Of a stretch of 51,702 bases of DNA, positions 8,217 through 16,897 are shown piece by piece. Source of the stretch: Bacillota bacterium (lineage in GTDB: Bacteria > Bacillota_A > Clostridia > Lachnospirales > WQUN01); contig WQTQ01000239.1 in the NCBI GenBank assembly GCA_009786175.1, positions 1 through 51,702 on the forward strand. The letters are read 5' to 3'. The position numbers were made by a program, and so were the translations under genes. The notes under the pieces were generated by a model that ran no database searches, was not told where the DNA came from, and worked only from the letters and a program-made list of their open reading frames with translations. The number at the start of each line of letters is the position of its first letter. Positions within the stretch are counted from its first letter, which is position 1.

Positions 8217-9695
8217 ATGCTATCTGAAATAAATTTAAACAAAACCATGGACAAAAAGGAATATAAAGAAACTTTAACTCAAATGGAAGACACCTTATCA
8301 CAATTACAGCAGCAAGTACGGGAAGCAAACCTGCCTGTTATTTTAGTATTCGAAGGATGGGGGGCATCGGGTAAAGGCACATCTATCTCCCGCATTACAA
8401 ACCCGCTGGACCCGCGCTACTTCGACGTACGCACCGCGGGTAAAATAACCGAAGACAAAATAATGCGCCCTTTTCTATGGAGCTTTTGGACATATCTGCC
8501 TGCAAGGGGACAAATAGCGATAATGGACAAAAGCTGGCACAGGATAATTTTACCCGGCGTAAGGGAAGAGTGGAGACTTTCAAATATGGAAGCCAACGGC
8601 TTTTATTTTGATGTAAACGCCTTCGAACGGCAGCTTACAGAGGACGGCTACCTAATAATAAAATTTTTCCTGCACATTGGAAAAGATGAGCAGCGCCGCC
8701 GCTTTAAAAAATTGGAAAAAGACCCAAACTCATCTTGGCGTGTGCGCCCACATGACTGGGCACAAAACGATAACTATGAGCAGCACCTGCATCTTTTTGA
8801 AAAGACATTAAAAATGACATCAACGGAAGAAAGCCCCTGGCATATAATAGAAGCAGAAGACAAACGGTTTGCCGCCTGCAAAGTAATGGGTACGATAATT
8901 GAAAAGGTATCAGCCAAGCTTGAGGAAATGCGTAAACCGCCAGAAACTCCGCCTGCCATACCTGCAATTTTACAAAACATACCCCATACATTACAAAATA
9001 TTTCCCCGGACGAAACTATCAGCGACGCGGAATACAAAGACCAACTGGAATATTACCAGGACCGTATGCGCAAGCTTTGCAATAAAATGTACGTCACCCG
9101 CCGTTCGGCAGCAATTGTATACGAAGGCTGGGACGCCGCAGGTAAAGGCGGTAACATCAAGCGTCTAACCTCGGAAATAGACCCGCGGTGTTACGCCGTA
9201 GTTCCCATAGGGCCGCCTACTTCCCACGAACTGGCAAGGCATTACCTGTGGCGGTTTATGGTTAAAATGCCAAAGGACGGACACCTTACAATTTTCGACC
9301 GCTCTTGGTATGGCCGCGTATTAATAGAGCGGGTGGACAAGCTTACGCCGGAACATATTTGGCGGCGCGCTTATCAAGAAATAAACGAAATGGAGCAGCA
9401 CTTAGTTAGCCATGGCATGATAATGCTAAAATTTTGGCTGCACGTAGACAAAGACGAGCAGCTACGCCGCTTCGAAGAACGTCAAAACAATCCGTTAAAG
9501 CAGCACAAAATCACCGAAGCGGACTGGAGTAACCGCTCTAACTGGGATGAATACGAAGTTGCCGTAGATGAAATGCTTGCCCGCACCCACACATCTCACG
9601 CCCCATGGATAATTGTAGAATCCAACAACAAAAAGTTTTCCCGTATAAAAGTATTAAAAACCGTAACCGATGCCCTAGATGAAGCTATGCGGTGA
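8217..9695 (+). CDS. Two-domain PPK2 polyphosphate:nucleotide phosphotransferase (PAP-like)
   Basis: The protein of 492 residues consists of two tandem PPK2 domains, the arrangement of class II PPK2 enzymes (polyphosphate:AMP phosphotransferase). Domain 1 has the P-loop GWGASGKGT (47-55) and MDKSWH; domain 2 has GWDAAGKGG (about 304-312) and FDRSWYGRVLIERV, the lid/Walker B region. In characterised class II enzymes the C-terminal domain is the active one. The expected reaction is transfer of phosphate from polyphosphate to AMP, giving ADP, in the cytoplasm. I start at the ATG at 8217, preceded by GAAAGGTGAG; the frame is open 35 codons further upstream without support. The radC-like gene follows at once, so they are probably co-transcribed. 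Confidence 0.9.
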   Translation: MLSEINLNKTMDKKEYKETLTQMEDTLSQLQQQVREANLPVILVFEGWGASGKGTSISRITNPLDPRYFDVRTAGKITEDKIMRPFLWSFWTYLPARGQIAIMDKSWHRIILPGVREEWRLSNMEANGFYFDVNAFERQLTEDGYLIIKFFLHIGKDEQRRRFKKLEKDPNSSWRVRPHDWAQNDNYEQHLHLFEKTLKMTSTEESPWHIIEAEDKRFAACKVMGTIIEKVSAKLEEMRKPPETPPAIPAILQNIPHTLQNISPDETISDAEYKDQLEYYQDRMRKLCNKMYVTRRSAAIVYEGWDAAGKGGNIKRLTSEIDPRCYAVVPIGPPTSHELARHYLWRFMVKMPKDGHLTIFDRSWYGRVLIERVDKLTPEHIWRRAYQEINEMEQHLVSHGMIMLKFWLHVDKDEQLRRFEERQNNPLKQHKITEADWSNRSNWDEYEVAVDEMLARTHTSHAPWIIVESNNKKFSRIKVLKTVTDALDEAMR

Positions 9696-9700
9696 TAATT

Positions 9701-10432
9701 ATGCAGGACAAAAACACGGAAACAAATATACACGCAAACCACCGTCAGCGTATGCGTAAGCGTTATCAAGAGCATGGCATTGATAATTTTCACGACCACG
9801 AAGTTTTGGAAATTCTGCTGTACTATTGTTATCCTCGGTGCGACACAAACGAAATCGCCCATAAAATGCTAAAGGAATTCAAAACCTTACAGCATCTTTT
9901 TGACGCAAACGTAGAAACTATAATGGCAAGGCTTGGCTGTTCAGAAAATGTTGCCGTACTAATGAGCCTTATGCCCGCAATTGCAAAACGTTACTTGCGC
10001 AGCAAGTGGGGCAGCAAAGTAGCTATTAACGAACCAAAAACGGCCGGTGAGTACGCGATAGATTTATTCGTAGGCGAACAAGTAGAAACTTTTTATGTAC
10101 TGTGCCTGGACACGCAGCTGCGGATTAACCGGGCAGCGCAAATAGCCAAAGGCACAATAGACGAAGTGCCTGTATTTACCCGGGAATTGGTGCGTACTGT
10201 ATTGGATTATCACGCCGCCAATGTAATTTTGATACACAACCACCCGGGCGGTTCAATTACCCCATCCCACAACGACAACGCTCTTACCACAAGGGTAAAA
10301 GATGCGCTAAAATTAATAAATGTTCCTGTAATTGACCACATTATAGTCGCTGGGGATAAATATTTCAGCTACGCCCAAAGAAGCAGTAAACACGTGGATG
10401 GATATTATACCGTCGGCGGCACGGGAAAGTGA
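9701..10432 (+). CDS. radC: RadC-like JAB/MPN-domain protein
   Basis: This protein of 243 residues has an N-terminal helix-hairpin-helix-like region (HEVLEILLYYCYPRCDTNEIAHKML split over residues about 30-55) and a C-terminal JAB-type metal site HNHPGGSITPSHND, as in RadC/UPF0758. RadC proteins were once linked to DNA repair, but their function is not settled. The ATG at 9701 lies six bases after the PPK2 stop; a GTG at 9692 overlapping that stop is an alternative start. A small hairpin covers its stop codon. Confidence 0.85.
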   Translation: MQDKNTETNIHANHRQRMRKRYQEHGIDNFHDHEVLEILLYYCYPRCDTNEIAHKMLKEFKTLQHLFDANVETIMARLGCSENVAVLMSLMPAIAKRYLRSKWGSKVAINEPKTAGEYAIDLFVGEQVETFYVLCLDTQLRINRAAQIAKGTIDEVPVFTRELVRTVLDYHAANVILIHNHPGGSITPSHNDNALTTRVKDALKLINVPVIDHIIVAGDKYFSYAQRSSKHVDGYYTVGGTGK

Positions 10433-10447
10433 AGCTCCTTCCCGTGC
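10419..10447 (+). terminator. Hairpin at the end of radC-like gene (weak terminator candidate)
   Basis: GCACGGGAA and TTCCCGTGC pair perfectly across an 11-nt loop that contains the radC-like stop codon. There is no T-run after it, so it may stabilise the mRNA end rather than terminate. Confidence 0.35.
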
Positions 10448-10560
10448 GCAGTACAGCAGACAAATTTATTTTGTTTGCGTATATGTATTCATAAATATTC
10501 ATTAAAGCATGAGCCATATTCCTATACCAAGGGAATGAAAAATAAGGAGGAGGATGCAAC

Positions 10561-10806
10561 ATGAAAAAAAGATTATACAAATCTAACACAAACAGGGTTA
10601 TCAGCGGGGTATGCGGCGGCATAGCCGAGTATTTTAACATAGACCCTACCATTGTACGTATAGCATGGGTATTACTTGGGTTTTTCAGCGCGGCTTTCCC
10701 GGGTATAATTCTGTATGTTGTGTGCGCAGTTGTTATGCCAAGTTCTGTTAACACACCACCGCCGCAAGATTATACCGACTATACAGACCATAATCGCCAT
10801 AATTAA
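10561..10806 (+). CDS. PspC-domain membrane protein
   Basis: This is a complete PspC domain of 81 residues: a short basic start (MKKRLYKSNTNRVISGVCGG), the conserved GGIAEYFNIDPTIVRI, and one long hydrophobic segment (about 36-61) that would span the membrane. A short Pro/Gln/Asp-rich tail follows. PspC proteins sense or modulate envelope stress; in Firmicutes they often stand alone as here. A strong AAGGAGG precedes the ATG by 10 nt. Confidence 0.9.
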   Translation: MKKRLYKSNTNRVISGVCGGIAEYFNIDPTIVRIAWVLLGFFSAAFPGIILYVVCAVVMPSSVNTPPPQDYTDYTDHNRHN

Positions 10807-10832
10807 CTTACAAGGTCACTCCATTGCAATCT

Positions 10833-10865
10833 TAGGGGAATCGCAAAACCAATGCGGTTCCCTTA
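10833..10865 (+). terminator. Hairpin after pspC-like gene
   Basis: AGGGGAATCGCA and TGCGGTTCCCTT form a stem with G-U pairs, followed by an AT-rich but not strictly T-rich tract. It is a possible terminator between the PspC and flavin reductase genes. Confidence 0.4.
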
Positions 10866-10896
10866 TCATTATATTTAGATAGAAGGAGCGCGTCTT

Positions 10897-11502
10897 ATGG
10901 ATAATACTGCGTTATTTAAAATTGGATACGGGCTATATGTACTAACTGCTCAAGACGATGAAAAAGACAACGGCTGCATAATAAACACAGTTTTACAGGT
11001 AACAAGCACGCCTCTTGTTGGCGTTATTGCGGTCAACAAACTAAATCACACCCACGAGATGATAAACAAAACCGGCAAATTTAACGTATCTGTTCTTACA
11101 GCAGAAACCCCTTTCGCAGTATTCGAGCATTTTGGTTTTCAATCCGGCGCGGTGGTAAATAAATTTGCCAATTACGACAATATGTCCAGAAGCGAAAACG
11201 GAATAATTTATCTTCCTAGGTACGTCAACGCCTATTTATCCTTCCAAGTGACTGATACAATTGATTTGGGTTCACATACCATGTTTAAAGCCAACATTGT
11301 CGGCGGAGAGGTCATTGACAATGCAGAAAGCCTGACATATGCTTATTATCAGCAGCATATAAAACCAAAAAAGTCGCAAGCCGCAATAAAAGGCTACCGT
11401 TGTAACATTTGCGGCTATATTTACGAAGGTGAACCCTTGCCCGCAGATTTTATTTGCCCCATATGCAAACACGGCGCAAGCGATTTTACAAAAATATTAT
11501 AA
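10897..11502 (+). CDS. Flavin reductase-rubredoxin fusion (high-molecular-weight rubredoxin, Hrb-like)
   Basis: Residues 1-155 form an FMN-binding split-barrel flavin reductase domain (VTSTPLVGVIAVNKLNHTHE, FNVSVLTAE). Residues about 164-201 are a rubredoxin with CNICGY and CPICKHG, the two Cys pairs that bind one iron. This fusion is known in acetogens and clostridia as Hrb, an NAD(P)H-dependent electron donor to flavodiiron proteins that reduce oxygen or NO. No flavodiiron gene is in this window, so the partner must lie elsewhere. A good RBS (AGAAGGAG) precedes the ATG. Confidence 0.9.
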   Translation: MDNTALFKIGYGLYVLTAQDDEKDNGCIINTVLQVTSTPLVGVIAVNKLNHTHEMINKTGKFNVSVLTAETPFAVFEHFGFQSGAVVNKFANYDNMSRSENGIIYLPRYVNAYLSFQVTDTIDLGSHTMFKANIVGGEVIDNAESLTYAYYQQHIKPKKSQAAIKGYRCNICGYIYEGEPLPADFICPICKHGASDFTKIL

Positions 11503-11513
11503 AAGGTGATTAC

Positions 11514-11885
11514 ATGCTTACATTTGAAGAAGCCCAAGAGGCTTTGGATCAATTATTAGAAGAACTGCCACCGGAAATATTTAAGGGGCTTAATTGCGGT
11601 GTCTCCCTTAGGCCGGATGTGATATTTGGCAGCAACGGCCTGTTAATATTGGGACAATACCATGTAGAGCCTCGCGGGCTGGGCAGGTATGTAACCATCA
11701 ATTACGGTTCTATTGCGGCGGCCCACGGGCATCTATCGCCGGAAGAATTTAAAGATAAGCTTAAATATGTACTGCACCATGAACTGACTCACCATTTGGA
11801 AAGCCTGGCCGGTGACCGCTCATTGGAAATCAAAGATGCCCATGACGTAAGACGGATGCTTATGGGAAGGTTCAGAAGAACATAA
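11514..11885 (+). CDS. Zincin-like metallopeptidase family protein (PF06262 type)
   Basis: The 123-residue protein has the HExxH zinc site HELTH at 89-93 and the overall pattern of the short PF06262 zincin-like family. It lacks a signal peptide. The start at ATG 11514 follows AAAGGTG; the open frame upstream overlaps the rubredoxin gene and lacks support. It is 11 bp after the Hrb-like gene, so likely co-transcribed, and is followed by a good terminator. The proteolytic target is unknown. Confidence 0.85.
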   Translation: MLTFEEAQEALDQLLEELPPEIFKGLNCGVSLRPDVIFGSNGLLILGQYHVEPRGLGRYVTINYGSIAAAHGHLSPEEFKDKLKYVLHHELTHHLESLAGDRSLEIKDAHDVRRMLMGRFRRT

Positions 11886-11889
11886 TAAA

Positions 11890-11920
11890 GGCGGGGATTG
11901 AAAAATCTCCGCCCATTTTT
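11890..11920 (+). terminator. Intrinsic terminator
   Basis: GGCGGGGATT and ATCTCCGCC pair around GAAAA, and the stem is followed by CATTTTTT. It ends the Hrb-like/zincin transcript and precedes the convergent YesL gene. Confidence 0.9.
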
Positions 11921-11932
11921 TCGCATTATAAA

Positions 11933-12652
11933 TTACTCGTTTCCTATATCATCTTCATATTCATCATCCATCGTATGAATGCCTCTGCTGCGACGCTCTT
12001 CAGCCTTTTGTGCTTCAATTTCCTGAATTTCGATACGGGGGTCTTTGTCCATTTCCGGACGGTATTTTTTAAACACACGCATTATCATGTACGAAGAACC
12101 CATAGCATAAGCCCCGGGGGCGGCAAAAAATAGAATATTAATGAAATCCGTAACTATAATAACCAAGCCCAAAAGCATTACAACGCATGTAACCGTTGTA
12201 AAAATGTGACGGATTGACATATAAAAACTGCTTTTTATAATCTGCTTTATGCCCATTTCAAACCTGGCTGTCATGGGAAACAAGTAAACAGAGATAAATG
12301 CAATTAAAAGCAAAAATACATATTGTGCCGACAGCATAAAAGTGGCCATTGCCCCCGCAATTTCAATGTTCATAATGTTAAAAATCATTATTAATACAAA
12401 TACCAGAATAAGCATCCACAGTATTGTGGCTTTTTTAAAGTTTGCCTTAAACGCCACCCAAAAATCGCTGGTAATGTAACCTTCCCTTTCGGCTATGCGC
12501 CTGGTTGATACATAAAACATAGCTGTAGTTGACGCGCCAATTGTAACAATGGGGATGCTGAAAAATATCCACAGCAGGCTTAATATAATCGTATCCGCTA
12601 AATATCCGCCATATTTGTTAAAGGGGCCGTCCAAACTAAAAATATCACGCAT
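11933..12652 (-). CDS. YesL/DUF624 family membrane protein
   Basis: The 239 residues include about five hydrophobic membrane segments. The N-terminal pattern (FNKYGGYLADTIILSLLWIFFSIPIVTIG split around residues 11-40, then STTAMFYVSTRR) is characteristic of the YesL/DUF624 family found near sugar transporters in Firmicutes. The C-terminal 50 residues are charged and cytoplasmic. RBS AAGGAA precedes the ATG. There is no carbohydrate gene beside it here. The function of the family is unknown. Confidence 0.85.
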   Translation of the reverse strand: MRDIFSLDGPFNKYGGYLADTIILSLLWIFFSIPIVTIGASTTAMFYVSTRRIAEREGYITSDFWVAFKANFKKATILWMLILVFVLIMIFNIMNIEIAGAMATFMLSAQYVFLLLIAFISVYLFPMTARFEMGIKQIIKSSFYMSIRHIFTTVTCVVMLLGLVIIVTDFINILFFAAPGAYAMGSSYMIMRVFKKYRPEMDKDPRIEIQEIEAQKAEERRSRGIHTMDDEYEDDIGNE

Positions 12653-12787
12653 AAAATTCCTTCTTTCTAATGGGGCTTAAACCGGGTTCACCCGGTTTCT
12701 TATCAACTGCATTATACCACCATGAATGCGATATGGGCAAATAGGGAATAATAACATTAATGAAGTAATAATGAAAGGAACATGAAA

Positions 12788-12940
12788 ATGAAAAAATGTA
12801 ACAAATACAAACCAAGCCCGGTAATTTTGGCCGACCATCACCGCAGCCCCAAAGGAGACTGCAAAGACTGCGTGTATTTTTCTAAATTTAATTGCGGAAC
12901 GCATACACAAACGGCAGAACAAAATACTGTTTTTGGATAA
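12788..12940 (+). CDS. Small Cys-containing protein, 50 residues
   Basis: An AAAGGA (12774-12779) lies eight bases before the ATG at 12788 and opens a 50-codon frame ending TAA at 12940; an ATG two codons earlier is too close to the RBS. Four Cys are present, with the motif CKDCVYFSKFNC in the middle, which could bind a metal. I recognise no family. It stands alone between YesL (minus) and the carboxypeptidase promoter. Confidence 0.5.
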   Translation: MKKCNKYKPSPVILADHHRSPKGDCKDCVYFSKFNCGTHTQTAEQNTVFG

Positions 12941-13005
12941 TTTCAAATACCTCCCATATGTACTTTCGAATGTAATATCAGGGGGTGCTTTCTCTATGGT
13001 TTTTC

Positions 13006-13033
13006 TTGCTTTTTTCAATGGATTTGCTATAAT
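13006..13033 (+). promoter_or_regulatory. Sigma-A promoter of the carboxypeptidase gene
   Basis: TTGCTT (13006-13011), a 16-bp spacer and a perfect TATAAT (13028-13033) with an extended TG one base upstream. It lies 37 bp before the GTG start at 13070 and may drive the whole dac-to-fmt block. Confidence 0.7.
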
Positions 13034-13069
13034 CTATAGAAAATGGCTTAGATACGAGGATGCAACAAA

Positions 13070-14464
13070 GTGTGCAAAAAAATTTTTCTTTGTTTTTTAT
13101 TGTTATTAATGATATTATCTCCGTTAAATGTATATGGGCAAAACCAGCTGCCGCTGCAAGCATCGGCAGCCATTCTTGTTGAACAAACTACCGGGCGCGT
13201 TTTATACGCCAGAAATACCCATGCGCGAATGTATCCTGCCAGCACTACAAAATTACTTACGGCTCTTCTTGTAGAGCAATATTTAGATTTAGATGAAATT
13301 GTAGTTATCGGACAAGAAATACGCGGCATGCCGGCGGGCTTTGCCACAAACCTTCACGCAGAAGGGGAAACAATTACCGTCCGTGTCTTGCTAAAAGCCT
13401 TGCTGATACGCTCCAGCAACGAGGCCGGTCGGATACTTGCCCTTGAAGTTGTCCGTACTGTAGAGGGCCGCAGAAACATTCCATATTCAGAAGCTAAAAC
13501 CAGGTTTTCCGGCCTAATGAACGGCAAAGCCGGTTCTCTTGGAGCGGTAAACAGCAATTTTAATAACCCGTACGGCCTACACAGTGACGCGCATTTTACT
13601 ACAGCATACGATATGGCACTTATCGCGCGCGCATTTATGGATATTCCTATACTTGTAGAGATTGCCGGGATGCTTCACTTCGAAGGGGACAGCCTGGGTG
13701 GCCGTTATTACACGGAAGCTAACGTACGCCAGTATTCATGGACAAACACAAACCTGATGTTACCCGGTGCGGTTTTTGGCCACCCGTATGTTATCGGCGG
13801 CAGAACCGGGTTTACAACCCCTGCGGGGCATTGTTTCGTGGGTATGGCTTATCACAATGGCTTGGCACTGGTTTCTGTAGTGCTGTACTCTGCAGAGCCT
13901 GACCGTTGGCAAGATACCAGAGTACTTTTAGACTACGGCTTCATTAATTTCAACTTTAGAGAAATTGCAACAGAAGGCCAACTATTGGAAACCGTAATTA
14001 TTGAAAACCCCCGTCTTGGGGATCCGGATACTCTTGACATTCTTTTGCCGGAAGGTCGTGTCGAACTGCTTAGTCATGCAGAATATGCATCTATCCGGCA
14101 TGAAATAACTTTTGACCCTTTATTATTAGTAGATAATAACGGCGACAATACCATTTTGCGCGCACCGATAGAAAATGGCGAAACAGTAGGAAGCATAACA
14201 TTCCGTACCGGAAACGAAATTATATTTTACGCCCCTGTAGTGGCGGCACGGCAAGTCCATGAGCGCACTTTCGACAGCGATATGGATTACTACATTGATA
14301 TGGTTTTAAGTAATATTTTTACCCGCCGCGCTTTGCCATACTGGTTTGGCGTTTTCGGTACGCTATTTGGTATTGTGGGCATGAGCCTGGCCGTTACCAT
14401 AAGTCGCAGGGCCCGAAAGCAAAGCCGCTGGGATATATCGGAGCCACGACGGTACAGAAGGTAA
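13070..14464 (+). CDS. D-alanyl-D-alanine carboxypeptidase (DacF/PBP5 type) with RTG in place of KTG
   Basis: A signal peptide (MCKKIFLCFLLLLMILSP) leads into a class C low-molecular-weight PBP. SxxK is S58-T-T-K61 (PASTTKLLTALL), SxN is S115-S116-N117, and the third motif is R245-T-G instead of the usual KTG. A beta-rich C-terminal domain follows, then a membrane anchor near residues 434-455 with a basic tail. It trims the terminal D-Ala of peptidoglycan stem peptides outside the membrane. The GTG start is preceded by GAGG and the frame is closed shortly upstream. It is the first gene of a long same-strand block. Confidence 0.88.
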   Translation: MCKKIFLCFLLLLMILSPLNVYGQNQLPLQASAAILVEQTTGRVLYARNTHARMYPASTTKLLTALLVEQYLDLDEIVVIGQEIRGMPAGFATNLHAEGETITVRVLLKALLIRSSNEAGRILALEVVRTVEGRRNIPYSEAKTRFSGLMNGKAGSLGAVNSNFNNPYGLHSDAHFTTAYDMALIARAFMDIPILVEIAGMLHFEGDSLGGRYYTEANVRQYSWTNTNLMLPGAVFGHPYVIGGRTGFTTPAGHCFVGMAYHNGLALVSVVLYSAEPDRWQDTRVLLDYGFINFNFREIATEGQLLETVIIENPRLGDPDTLDILLPEGRVELLSHAEYASIRHEITFDPLLLVDNNGDNTILRAPIENGETVGSITFRTGNEIIFYAPVVAARQVHERTFDSDMDYYIDMVLSNIFTRRALPYWFGVFGTLFGIVGMSLAVTISRRARKQSRWDISEPRRYRR

Positions 14465-14485
14465 TTATTAAGAAAGGATTAGATT

Positions 14486-15397
14486 ATGGCCAAAAGCATG
14501 ACAGGGTTTGGAAGCGGCGAATGCATTCGCTACGACAGACGCATAAAAATTGAAATAAAGGCCGTCAACCATAGGTTTAACGACGTTACAATTAAGCTGC
14601 CGCGGTTTCTAAACTATTTTGAAGATAAAATACGGCGGCGTTTGGCAGAAGACATTACCCGCGGCAAAATAGACGTGTGGGTAAACTTTGAAAGTTTCGC
14701 AAAAAAAGATGCTATGGTTAATGTGGATAACACACTTGCTGACGCTTACATCGAAGTTTTGGCAGAGTTAAGCATCCGCTACAATTTAGGACCGCTGCAG
14801 CAAAACCCCGCATTAGATTTACTGGCAAAAAACCCGGACATAATTGTATTGGATAAGTTTGGCCATTCATTGCTTTCAGAAAATGACCAGGCAGAAATTT
14901 GGGAAACATTAAGCGAAGCCCTTGAAACTGCCATATGTCAGTTTAACAAAATGCGCACCGTAGAAGGTGCTGCAATGGTAGCAGACATAGAAACCAGCCG
15001 TGTGGCGGCACAAAACATAATAGAAGAAATTATCGCCCGCGCACCCCAAGCTTTAAACGAACAGTCTGCAAGGTATCGGGAACGCCTGGAAGATTTAATC
15101 GCAAAAATGGCGCAAAGGCCTGATGAATCAAGGCTTATTACAGAGTTGGCCATAATCGCGGATAAAGGCTGCATTAACGAAGAAATTGCGCGCTTACAAA
15201 GTCATTTATCGCAATTACAAACAATGCTGCATGAAAATGATGCCATAGGGCGCAAGCTGGAATTTTGGGTTCAGGAATTAAACCGCGAAGCAAATACTAT
15301 AGGTTCAAAATCCGGAGACATTGCCATTACAGCTTTAGTAGTTGAACTGAAAAGTTTGATAGAAAAAATGCGAGAGCAAGCTCAAAACATAGAATAG
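14486..15397 (+). CDS. yicC: YicC/YloC family endoribonuclease
   Basis: The 303-residue protein begins MAKSMTGFGSGE, the hallmark of the YicC/YloC family, and ends with the conserved E-L-K-x-x-I-E-K-x-R-E-Q-x-Q-N helix (DUF1732 end). Family members are RNases affecting small RNA and mRNA decay. The position just before remA and gmk matches B. subtilis yloC. RBS AAGAAAGGA precedes the ATG. Confidence 0.93.
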   Translation: MAKSMTGFGSGECIRYDRRIKIEIKAVNHRFNDVTIKLPRFLNYFEDKIRRRLAEDITRGKIDVWVNFESFAKKDAMVNVDNTLADAYIEVLAELSIRYNLGPLQQNPALDLLAKNPDIIVLDKFGHSLLSENDQAEIWETLSEALETAICQFNKMRTVEGAAMVADIETSRVAAQNIIEEIIARAPQALNEQSARYRERLEDLIAKMAQRPDESRLITELAIIADKGCINEEIARLQSHLSQLQTMLHENDAIGRKLEFWVQELNREANTIGSKSGDIAITALVVELKSLIEKMREQAQNIE

Positions 15398-15407
15398 GTA
15401 GGTATTT

Positions 15408-15713
15408 ATGGTAAATGCACGCTTAAAATTAATTAATGTGGGGTTTGGCAATACTGTACCTGCGGGAAGAATTGTAGCAATAGTAGGCAACGATTCATTA
15501 CCGATAAAACGCAGCATCGCCGACGCTAAAGAACGTAAGCTTATAATCGACGCAACACAGGGGCGCAAGACCCGCGCAGTTATTTTTACAGACAGCGGAC
15601 ATGTGGTACTTAGTGCCCTTCAACCGGAAACTATAGCAAACCGCTTTACCAGTTCGCCGGAAGAACCCGCAAACCGCAGCGTAAGTTCTGCCGACGAAGC
15701 TGATGAAGTATAG
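15408..15713 (+). CDS. remA: Extracellular matrix regulator RemA (DUF370)
   Basis: The 101 residues match the RemA/YlzA pattern: [20 protein letters not shown], then [28 protein letters not shown]. RemA is a DNA-binding activator of biofilm-matrix genes in Bacillus; its role in clostridia is less known. The C-terminal 15 residues, Ser/Asp/Glu-rich, extend beyond the usual length of about 87. It ends one base before gmk. Confidence 0.93.
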   Translation: MVNARLKLINVGFGNTVPAGRIVAIVGNDSLPIKRSIADAKERKLIIDATQGRKTRAVIFTDSGHVVLSALQPETIANRFTSSPEEPANRSVSSADEADEV

Positions 15714-16364
15714 ATGGCTATGGATGGGTTGCTGGTTGTAATCTCGGGGCCTTCGGGCGCAGGCAAGGGAACCGTAGTAAAAAAGTTAATTTTAGAAGAC
15801 GTATACGCCTTATCCATCTCCGTTACAACCCGAATGCCGCGCACAGGGGAAGTTGACGGGCGAGAGTACTTTTTCACTACAAAAGAAGATTTCGAAAAAC
15901 TAAGGGACGACAACAATCTTCTTGAACATGCCACATATGTTGATAATTACTATGGCACGCCCCGCAAATATGTTGAAGAGCAAGTTGCCCTTGGCAAAGT
16001 TGTTCTGTTAGAAATTGAAGTAGACGGCGCACTGCAAGTAAAGGAAAAATTCCCGGAAGCTGTGCTTATTTTTATCGCGCCCCCATCATTGGAAGAATTA
16101 GAGCGGCGTCTTGTAAAGCGCAATACAGAAAGTGAAGCATTAATAGCGTCCAGGATAAAAAAAGCACAAGTTGAACTGGGCTTGATAAGCCATTATGACT
16201 ATGTTGTTGTGAATGACAGCGTCAAATTAGCAGTAGAAAAAATTAATGCAATAGTAACGGCAGAACGGCTGCGCCGCTTCCCGAAGGCAAAGCCAAGGAA
16301 GTGTAGCAAAGATTCACTCCCTGCAGAACGGCGGAGTTTGGGGCAGAGCCCCATTATTAATTGA
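15714..16364 (+). CDS. gmk: Guanylate kinase
   Basis: The P-loop GPSGAGKGT lies near residue 12, followed by the GMP-binding SVTTRMPRTGEVDGREYFF and the lid segments. It catalyses ATP + GMP to ADP + GDP. Its length of 216 is about 10 residues longer than usual owing to a basic C-terminal tail. The ATG abuts the remA stop; a second ATG two codons later is also possible. Confidence 0.96.
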   Translation: MAMDGLLVVISGPSGAGKGTVVKKLILEDVYALSISVTTRMPRTGEVDGREYFFTTKEDFEKLRDDNNLLEHATYVDNYYGTPRKYVEEQVALGKVVLLEIEVDGALQVKEKFPEAVLIFIAPPSLEELERRLVKRNTESEALIASRIKKAQVELGLISHYDYVVVNDSVKLAVEKINAIVTAERLRRFPKAKPRKCSKDSLPAERRSLGQSPIIN

Positions 16365-16378
16365 AAGGAAGAGGATTT

Positions 16379-16897
16379 ATGTTAACACCATCTTATTCAG
16401 ATTTAATGGAATCCATTAGACAAAGCGGTAAAGTAGACCCGCGTGTAGCAAGCCGCTACACAGTAGTTTTGGCGGCGGCAAAGCGGGCCCGTCAACTTAC
16501 GGAAGGTGCAGAACCCTTAACTTACGCACCTACAGACCGGGCGGTTTCCATTGCCGTAAAAGAAATGAACGAAGGCAAGCTGCGCATAAAAGTACAGGAA
16601 GAATTAATGGACGGCAGTCAAGAGCGTATGGTAAAAGACCAATACAAATACCGCGTAATAACAGCACTTTCAAAGGATGATTTACGCGAAGACTTGAAAG
16701 ACGACTACACTCCTTCACGCACTTATACCATTGAAGAGGACGACGATGTAGCCGGAAGCGATCTTTTCCCGGATGATCCCTTTGTTGTGGTAGCAGATGA
16801 CGTTGACGTTGACATAGATGAGCCAAAAGACGATTTCGATTTATACGAAGATATAGACGACGAAGATATGGATCCAGAGGAAAGTTTTGACGAATAG
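16379..16897 (+). CDS. rpoZ: RNA polymerase omega subunit with long acidic C-terminal tail
   Basis: Residues 1-65 match omega: LTPSYSDLM, then SRYTVVLAAAKRARQLTEG and the PTDRAVSIAVKEMNEGKLRI helix. Firmicute omega is usually 60-80 residues, but this is 172. The extra region from about residue 85 is extremely acidic (clusters such as EEDDDVAGSD and DVDVDIDEPKDD) and probably disordered. The ATG at 16379 has a clear AAAGGAAGAGG; position after gmk is as in Bacillus. The 3' end overlaps priA by 11 bp. Confidence 0.9.
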   Translation: MLTPSYSDLMESIRQSGKVDPRVASRYTVVLAAAKRARQLTEGAEPLTYAPTDRAVSIAVKEMNEGKLRIKVQEELMDGSQERMVKDQYKYRVITALSKDDLREDLKDDYTPSRTYTIEEDDDVAGSDLFPDDPFVVVADDVDVDIDEPKDDFDLYEDIDDEDMDPEESFDE

